This document shows positions 6,417 through 10,558 of a stretch of 10,558 bases of DNA, piece by piece. The number at the start of each line of letters is the position of its first letter. Within the stretch, counting starts at the first letter, position 1. A program made the translations under genes and the position numbers. Source of the stretch: Candidatus Saccharibacteria bacterium UBA7683 (GTDB taxonomy: Bacteria > Patescibacteriota > Saccharimonadia > Saccharimonadales > UBA7683); the NCBI GenBank assembly GCA_002482925.1, contig DLGX01000048.1, positions 1-10,558 on the forward strand, given 5' to 3'. Below the pieces are notes generated by a model. It saw only the letters and a list, made by a program, of their open reading frames with translations, searched no databases and had not been told where the DNA came from.

Positions 6417-6779
6417 CTAGCCTGTTATATAGCCTCTGAGGTGCTCAGGAATTGATCCGACATGATGACCAATCATCAGTGCTTGGTGTTGTTTTCTTGC
6501 AATTTCTTCTTGCCATGCTTCTTGTGCTGTAACAGCGCCTTGGCGAGCTTCCAAAAATTCTTTAGAAGGATGCAAACCAGCGCTATTTATTTCATCAAGC
6601 GCAACTTTGAATCTATCATCAATCCAAGCTTGTTGACCCTGCGATAATTCGCCTTCATACGAAGCCACTATTATCGCCTGTGCTGCTAAACCACATACGC
6701 TTGGACTAAGTTCTACGCTTACAACTGCATCAGGCACCTGTAAATAGTCTAAGTCGCAAGCTTCTTGTGTAGCAGCCAT
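6417..6779 (-). CDS. Hypothetical protein between rplK and rplA, 120 aa
   Basis: I do not recognise this protein. It is a small soluble, mostly helical-looking protein, acidic in the first two thirds, with a Gln/Glu/Ala-rich stretch around residues 80-97 and two cysteines (C8 and C29). No membrane segment or metal motif is evident. The ATG at 6779 starts 5 nt after the rplK stop, with AAGG about nine nt upstream lying inside the end of rplK, so it is probably translated in coupling with rplK. It ends with TAG about 17 nt before the L1-type hairpin. Its location between two ribosomal protein genes that are normally adjacent suggests either co-expression with the ribosome or a passive insertion. 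Confidence 0.7.
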   Translation of the reverse strand: MAATQEACDLDYLQVPDAVVSVELSPSVCGLAAQAIIVASYEGELSQGQQAWIDDRFKVALDEINSAGLHPSKEFLEARQGAVTAQEAWQEEIARKQHQALMIGHHVGSIPEHLRGYITG

Positions 6780-6784
6780 CAGTT

Positions 6785-7210
6785 TTAGCCTTCGATTTCT
6801 ACGCCCATTGAACGCGCGGTGCCAGCAATTACTTTTTTAGCAGCTTCAATGTCGTTTGCGTTAAGGTAATTCATTTTCTTTTCTGCGATTTCGGTTAACT
6901 GAGCGTCGGTAATTTTACCAACCTTCGTTTTATGAGATTCGCCTGAACCCTTTTTAATACCTGCAGCTTTACGAATTAAGTCGTCAGCTGGTTCGCCAAT
7001 AACGTTAAAGGTAAAAGTTCGGTCGTCAAAAATCTGAAGGTGAACAATTACGTCTACACCCTGAAGATCTTTTGTTTGATCGTTAAATGGATTAATAAAA
7101 TCCATCATGTTTAAGCCGTATTGACCTAAAGTTGAACCTACCGGAGGTCCTGCGCTGGCACGGCCAGCTGGAATGCGAAGTTTTAAGTTCGCAGTAATTT
7201 TCTTAGCCAT
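6785..7210 (-). CDS. rplK: 50S ribosomal protein L11, 141 aa
   Basis: This is standard length and recognisable throughout. The N-terminal domain carries LRIPAGRASAGPPVGSTLGQ (residues 11-30; most bacteria have GPALGQ where this has GSTLGQ), followed by GLNMMDFINPFN. The C-terminal domain has AAGIKKGSGESHKTKVGKIT around 82-101 and ends GTARSMGVEIEG. L11 binds the GTPase-associated centre of 23S rRNA and is needed for factor function and RelA activation. The ATG has AAGGA about six nt upstream. Beyond read-through from secE-nusG, a strong promoter at 7271-7300 lies just in front, so rplK and the downstream genes can be transcribed separately. Confidence 0.98.
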   Translation of the reverse strand: MAKKITANLKLRIPAGRASAGPPVGSTLGQYGLNMMDFINPFNDQTKDLQGVDVIVHLQIFDDRTFTFNVIGEPADDLIRKAAGIKKGSGESHKTKVGKITDAQLTEIAEKKMNYLNANDIEAAKKVIAGTARSMGVEIEG

Positions 7211-7228
7211 TAATTTTCCTTCTTTGAA

Positions 7229-7256
7229 CTAAATAATAATGTGAAGCTTTATTTAG
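7229..7256 (-). repeat. AT-rich inverted repeat in the rplK leader
   Basis: CTAAATAA and TTATTTAG form an 8-bp perfect inverted repeat around a 12-nt loop, in the predicted 5' untranslated region of rplK. It contains one G-C pair only and has no T-run after it, so it is not a terminator. Any regulatory role is unproven. Confidence 0.4.
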
Positions 7257-7270
7257 TGCGTAACAGATAT

Positions 7271-7300
7271 ATTATAACCTATGAATGTAGTCTGCGTCAA
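7271..7300 (-). promoter_or_regulatory. Sigma70-type promoter for rplK
   Basis: TTGACG (7295-7300) and a perfect TATAAT (7271-7276) are separated by 18 nt on the minus strand (17 if TTATAA is taken as the -10). The -10 overlaps the TAA stop of the 110-aa gene and the -35 lies inside that gene. The start would be near 7264, giving a leader of roughly 55 nt to the rplK ATG. Confidence 0.75.
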
Positions 7301-7604
7301 TTCCTGTGATCTCTGTAATTTGTGCGAGAGCAGACCTATAATCATCTACGAGCGTAGGTGTATCGTACAAAACTGAGCCATGTTCCAGTGCGTTAACAAT
7401 TCTTCCGTCAAAACACTCCAATTCGTGCATCTTGGTAGCAACGAAATATTCTCTCCACCAAGTCATTGGACCAGGTTCGGTAGCTCTGTCTATTAGATTC
7501 CACCACAATTCCGAAAGTTCGTCCTCTCGAAGTCTTTCAAGCGATTGACGAACTCCGTCAATCTCTGGCGAATCAAATACGGGAGCTCTTTCTGGCATAC
7601 TCAC
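7272..7604 (-). CDS. Hypothetical protein between nusG and rplK, 110 aa
   Basis: I do not recognise this protein. It is acidic and soluble-looking, with an unusual number of tryptophans (a WW pair at about residues 34-35 and another at 49-50) and a helical N-terminal part rich in Arg, Leu and Glu. No membrane segment, signal peptide or cysteine motif is present. Translation may start at the GTG (7602-7604) or at the ATG two codons later (7596-7598). Neither has a clear Shine-Dalgarno, and the gene begins only 3 nt after the nusG stop, so coupling to nusG is likely. Its stop codon overlaps the -10 box of the rplK promoter. The continuous frame filling the gap exactly supports a real gene; function is unknown. 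Confidence 0.65.
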   Translation of the reverse strand: MSMPERAPVFDSPEIDGVRQSLERLREDELSELWWNLIDRATEPGPMTWWREYFVATKMHELECFDGRIVNALEHGSVLYDTPTLVDDYRSALAQITEITGIDADYIHRL

Positions 7605-7607
7605 ACA

Positions 7608-8150
7608 CTACACTTTTTTAACTTGTAGAGCGTCGAGTTCTACTGGGGTTTCGCGGCCGAACATACTCACGAGTACTTTAAGCTTGCCTTTGGCAGGGTC
7701 GATTTCGTTAATAGCACCGTCGAAGCCTTTGAATGGACCGTCTATAATATTTACAACTTCGCCAACAGTAAAGTCGATTTTGTGTTTAGGATCTTCAGCG
7801 CCCATTCGTTTAAGAATTTTGCTGATTTCATCATCTGAAACTGGTGAAGGTTCGGTGCCTGAACCTACAAAGCCTGTCACGTTCGGTGTGTTTCGTACTA
7901 TGTACCATACATCTTCAGCCATCTTCATTTGTACGAGCACGTAGCCCTGGAAGATCTTCTTTTCAACAACTTTTCGTTTGCCGTTCTTAATTTCGATCTG
8001 TTTTTCTTTCGGCACAATTACATCGAAGATTTTATCTGCCATATCTAGGCTATCTGCGCGTTGCTTAATGCTTTCGGCTACCTTTTCTTCATAACCTGAA
8101 TAAGTATGAATTGCGTACCACTGTTTGCTTGAATCGTATCGTTTGCTCAC
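7608..8150 (-). CDS. nusG: Transcription termination/antitermination factor NusG, 180 aa
   Basis: NusG binds RNA polymerase through its N-terminal NGN domain and contacts Rho or ribosomal protein S10 through its KOW domain. The NGN domain (about 10-115) shows WYAIHTYSGYEEKV at the start, FQGYVLVQM at 67-75 and TPNVTGFVG at 88-96. The KOW domain (about 127-180) has VGEVVNIIDGPFKGF at 129-143 and the family-typical FGRETPVELD near the end. Length matches the usual 175-185 aa. The start is a GTG whose GGAG lies about ten nt upstream and directly follows the TAA of secE, so secE and nusG are translationally close, as in most bacteria. Confidence 0.98.
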   Translation of the reverse strand: MSKRYDSSKQWYAIHTYSGYEEKVAESIKQRADSLDMADKIFDVIVPKEKQIEIKNGKRKVVEKKIFQGYVLVQMKMAEDVWYIVRNTPNVTGFVGSGTEPSPVSDDEISKILKRMGAEDPKHKIDFTVGEVVNIIDGPFKGFDGAINEIDPAKGKLKVLVSMFGRETPVELDALQVKKV

Positions 8151-8163
8151 TTAAATCTGCTCC

Positions 8164-8460
8164 TTATTTTAGAAATATCTGCTTAGCTAGTTTTTCAAAT
8201 CCAAAGTCGAGACTGGTGGTGATAACTGCAAAAACAACTGAAAATAGTATTACGGTGAACGTAAGTTTCCATGATGTTCTGCGGTTTGGCCAAGTTACTT
8301 TTTTAAGTTCGCGCCATGAATCAACAAAGTAGCCTCTAAACGGCGAACGTAAAATCGTTCTTCGTAAAAACTTCCACACTCTTGTTTGACGAACTGGTCG
8401 AGTTGCTTTCATTGCACCACTTTTGATACCAGCGCCCACCTTCTTCAATCGTTTGCCCAT
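8164..8460 (-). CDS. secE: Preprotein translocase subunit SecE, 98 aa
   Basis: SecE is the small clamp subunit that embraces SecY in the membrane export channel. The hallmark amphipathic segment is at 48-60 (SWRELKKVTWPNR), followed by one transmembrane helix at about 65-85 and a short tail. This is the minimal one-helix bacterial form. Residues 1-43 are an unusually basic N-terminal extension rich in Lys and Arg, which makes it longer than the usual 60-65 aa. The ATG has AGAGGTG a few nt upstream. Its position directly before nusG confirms the call. A terminator and candidate promoter lie upstream. Confidence 0.96.
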   Translation of the reverse strand: MGKRLKKVGAGIKSGAMKATRPVRQTRVWKFLRRTILRSPFRGYFVDSWRELKKVTWPNRRTSWKLTFTVILFSVVFAVITTSLDFGFEKLAKQIFLK

Positions 8461-8483
8461 AACACCTCTTGCTAAAAGCTTAG

Positions 8484-8513
8484 TATTTAAAAAGAGCCTA
8501 TTTGGCTCGTCAA
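8484..8513 (-). promoter_or_regulatory. Candidate promoter for secE-nusG operon, overlapping a terminator
   Basis: TTGACG (8508-8513) is followed after 18 nt by TAAATA (8484-8489) on the minus strand. The terminator hairpin lies in the spacer. The -10 is imperfect (four of six), so confidence is moderate. The start would fall near 8477, giving a 15-20 nt leader that contains the secE Shine-Dalgarno. Confidence 0.45.
8489..8508 (-). terminator. Rho-independent terminator after the histidine kinase gene
   Basis: On the minus strand GAGCC (8508-8504) pairs with GGCTC (8498-8494) around an AAATA loop, followed by TTTTT (8493-8489). The stem is short (5 bp) but GC-rich, and it lies 38 nt after the kinase stop codon and before secE. 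Confidence 0.68.
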
Positions 8514-8546
8514 TACAAGTCTAGCAAATTACTGCAAGTTTTTCAA

Positions 8547-10190
8547 TTAGCTTTTTCGCGGTTTTTTCAGTGAAGGTACAGTTATGGTGAAAGTTGTACC
8601 TTTATTAAGTTCGCTTTCGAGCGAGATGGTTGCGTTAAGTTTATGCGCGAGTTTTGCTGTAACGTACAGTCCAAGGCCTGTACCACTGCTTTCACGGGTT
8701 CTGAAATCTTCTGAACGGAAGAACTTGTCGAACACGCGTTTTTGGTCTGCTTTGCTCAAACCAATGCCTGTATCTGCAACTGAAAATACCGCATCGCCCG
8801 CTTTATTATTTCGTACATGCACTACGATACTTCCTGATTTTGTGTACTTAATAGCGTTGGTTATAAAGTTTTGCAAAATTTCGTGTAGATACAGCTGTGA
8901 AGTATTAATTGATTTTACATCTTTGGCGCTAGAAACGGTGAGTTTTAATTTTTTGGAAGCTGCTTCAGATTCGTAATCACGCCCAAGTGAATGAAGTAAT
9001 TCGGCTGGATCTACGGCACTAATGTCAACAACCACATCAGTTCGTTCTGCGCGTGAAAGCGTTGCCAGGTCATTAATCATGTTCGCCAAGAACACAACTT
9101 GTTCATGTGCTTGATCAAGAGATTCTTTAGTCATTTTTGCGTTCTTAGCATTGGAATTCATAAAGATTGCATTACTAATGTTGCCTTCTGCAATTGCTAC
9201 TGGGGTACGAAGTTCGTGGCTTACAACGCTTATAAATTCATCTCGCTCTTCTTCAAGCGACTTTTCTTTTGTAATATCGCGCATTATTACAATGTAGCCG
9301 CTTTCAAGTTCTTCTTTAAACCCTAACTTTACTGAAGCCATATTTATATATAGATTGATCGCATCATCGGGCCCGAATTCATGCTTATAGTCGGTGCTGG
9401 TAATTCCTACAGGACTATCTTTAAGAAGGTCGGTAAGTTTTACTGCCTTTCCTTTAGGATCTTTTAGACTTAAGAGAGTATCAAGCGAAGCGCCTTCAAG
9501 AGTTTGATTAGTATCGAGTAGATTAAGTACCGCGGCGTTGTATAACAGTACTTTACCTTTTTTGTCTGTAGCTACCACTGCTTCACCCATGTTATTAATT
9601 AACGAAAGCAAACGTTGTCGTTCGAAGCTCGAAGTTTTAAATGTTGTGTCGAGCACCATGCGTTCTTCGTCTGAAACGGTTCGATATTTAGAAACTTGCA
9701 CAGATATAAAGACCACGCCCAAATATTGGCATAAAATCTGAATACCAAGTTCGAATGTCATTACTTGTTGAGTTCTAAAGAATGCAATTATAAGCGCGAG
9801 TATGTATATGATGTAGGTCTTGTACATTGCTCGTTTTCCAAACAGCAAATCCATACCTATAGCTAAGGCGATCCATAAAAATTCGAATGGAGTTAAAAAC
9901 GGTGCTACGAAACCAGTGAATATAATCAACGCTCCGTGATAACAGGCGTAGACTAGCTTCAATTGTCGGCTAGAAAGCTTTTCGCTATTGATTGAATGTA
10001 TTAACGAAACAACAGTTACAATACTAATCATACCTACGTAAATAGGAAGCGATCCAGCTTGAAAGTACGAGGGTCGGAAAATCCAAAGTACGATAACTAA
10101 AAGCGTTGTTGCGCCAACAGGAAGCTGCAGCCCGTACAGGATATTGATTCTATTGATTATTCGCTCGAAGCGCCCAATGTCGTTACTCAT
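8547..10190 (-). CDS. Membrane-bound sensor histidine kinase with PAS-like domain, 547 aa
   Basis: About six transmembrane helices fill residues 24-167 with only short loops, so sensing is likely within or at the membrane. A linker helix leads to a PAS-like domain (about 190-305) with NNMGEAVVATDKKGKVLLYN near its start. The HisKA domain has the H-box SVVSHELRTP with the phosphoacceptor His at 325. The ATPase domain shows the N-box with NFITNAIKY at 441-449, G1 DTGIG at 473-477 and G2 GTGLGLY at 503-509. All catalytic landmarks are intact. It would autophosphorylate and pass phosphate to a response regulator, but none is encoded within the window. The ATG at 10190 lacks a Shine-Dalgarno and overlaps an inverted repeat. 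The stimulus cannot be inferred. Confidence 0.95.
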   Translation of the reverse strand: MSNDIGRFERIINRINILYGLQLPVGATTLLVIVLWIFRPSYFQAGSLPIYVGMISIVTVVSLIHSINSEKLSSRQLKLVYACYHGALIIFTGFVAPFLTPFEFLWIALAIGMDLLFGKRAMYKTYIIYILALIIAFFRTQQVMTFELGIQILCQYLGVVFISVQVSKYRTVSDEERMVLDTTFKTSSFERQRLLSLINNMGEAVVATDKKGKVLLYNAAVLNLLDTNQTLEGASLDTLLSLKDPKGKAVKLTDLLKDSPVGITSTDYKHEFGPDDAINLYINMASVKLGFKEELESGYIVIMRDITKEKSLEEERDEFISVVSHELRTPVAIAEGNISNAIFMNSNAKNAKMTKESLDQAHEQVVFLANMINDLATLSRAERTDVVVDISAVDPAELLHSLGRDYESEAASKKLKLTVSSAKDVKSINTSQLYLHEILQNFITNAIKYTKSGSIVVHVRNNKAGDAVFSVADTGIGLSKADQKRVFDKFFRSEDFRTRESSGTGLGLYVTAKLAHKLNATISLESELNKGTTFTITVPSLKKPRKS

Positions 10191-10210
10191 AATGCTTTAA
10201 AACCATTATG
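10188..10210. repeat. Inverted repeat spanning the histidine kinase start and candidate -10
   Basis: CATAATG (10188-10194) and CATTATG (10204-10210) are perfect 7-bp inverted copies separated by 9 nt. One arm contains the start codon of the kinase gene and the other overlaps the candidate -10 box. It may be an operator or an RNA hairpin over the start; neither is demonstrated. Confidence 0.45.
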
Positions 10211-10232
10211 CACTACGAACTTTAAGAAGCAA
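10205..10232 (-). promoter_or_regulatory. Weak candidate promoter for the histidine kinase
   Basis: TTGCTT (10227-10232) and CATAAT (10205-10210) are separated by 16 nt on the minus strand, with TG directly before the -10. The start would be near 10198, only about 8 nt before the ATG. Matches are partial, so this is tentative. Confidence 0.38.
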
Positions 10233-10235
10233 AGC

Positions 10236-10558
10236 TTATGTTTGCTGAAGTCGCGGACTGAACTGTTTAAGTTCTTTTCTTCGTATTTTGTAGTCAACAA
10301 CCATGTGTTCAACCTCTTCCCAAAACTTTGCGCTGTGGTTCATGTTATTAAGGTGTGCAAGTTCATGGCATGCGACATATTCTATTAACGAATCTGGTAA
10401 CTGCATAAGCCAAACGCTCATGTTGATTATTTTATTACTCGAACAGCTTCCCCATCTTGTTTGTACAGTTTTAATTCGTACTTCGCGGTATTTATATCCA
10501 TACTGGGTTGCAAGCGTATGTAGAAGTTCTGGAATTACGGCTTCCGCCTGCCTTCTTA
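10236..10558 (-). CDS. YgjP-type (DUF45/WLM superfamily) zinc metallopeptidase, 3' part
   Basis: The visible 106 residues are the C-terminal half of a YgjP-like protein; the gene continues beyond the right edge. Reading the frame from 10556, the family signature TRWGSCSS is followed about 25 residues later by the zinc motif HELAH and then NHSAKFW. The two His of HExxH and the His of NHS are expected to bind zinc, with the Glu activating water. The only Met of a shorter reading (10421) lies between these two conserved motifs, so it is internal and not the start. The protein has no membrane segment in the visible part. The cellular substrate of the family is not well established. The stop (TAA) is 45 nt before the histidine kinase start. 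Confidence 0.9.
   Translation of the reverse strand, partial: RRQAEAVIPELLHTLATQYGYKYREVRIKTVQTRWGSCSSNKIINMSVWLMQLPDSLIEYVACHELAHLNNMNHSAKFWEEVEHMVVDYKIRRKELKQFSPRLQQT

Noticed and set aside
6427..6445. Hairpin CTGAG-CAC-CTCAG near the end of the 120-aa gene
   Set aside because: It lies inside the coding region, has no following T-run and a 3-nt loop, so it is not a convincing terminator or leader element.

Overview
The window most resembles a Patescibacteria/CPR genome, probably Candidatus Saccharibacteria (TM7). This is inferred from compact AT-rich layout, a mix of Shine-Dalgarno and apparently leaderless starts, ribosomal protein L1 with a long N-terminal extension, and a thymidylate kinase fused to a duplicated ThyX-like protein. 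All intact reading frames make sense under the standard code. All 14 visible stop codons are TAA (12) or TAG (2), with no TGA. The lineage is not proven by any rRNA or marker comparison here.

Region 1 (1-4728) holds a nucleotide-metabolism cluster on the minus strand, read right to left: a stand-alone thymidylate kinase (tmk), a Nudix hydrolase, a dCTP deaminase-like protein (dcd) and a 772-residue Tmk/ThyX-like fusion. Two of the junctions are a TAA immediately followed by ATG. The genes fit a route from dCTP through dUTP and dUMP to dTMP and dTDP, with the Nudix enzyme as a possible pool cleaner. An unrecognised plus-strand gene (43-579) converges on the cluster and overlaps the fusion gene by 23 bp.

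Region 2 (4729-5330) has a short divergent intergenic stretch. It carries two good sigma70-like promoters facing away from each other, and both place the start codon within about 3 nt of the expected transcription start. A small cysteine-motif YkgJ-like protein is read to the right and ends at a strong bidirectional terminator (5286-5315).

Region 3 (5331-8513) is the secE-nusG-rplK-rplA protein-export/transcription/ribosome operon on the minus strand. Two unrecognised small genes interrupt it, one between nusG and rplK and one between rplK and rplA. A strong promoter sits at the end of the first and can restart transcription for rplK. Directly before rplA is a compact RNA hairpin that copies the L1-binding site of 23S rRNA, a likely autoregulatory element for L1. 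A terminator and probable promoter lie upstream of secE.

Region 4 (8547-10558) holds a membrane histidine kinase with a PAS-like domain and no response regulator in view. Upstream of it is the 3' part of a YgjP-type zinc metallopeptidase that runs off the right edge. I see no tRNA, rRNA, CRISPR or insertion sequence in the window.
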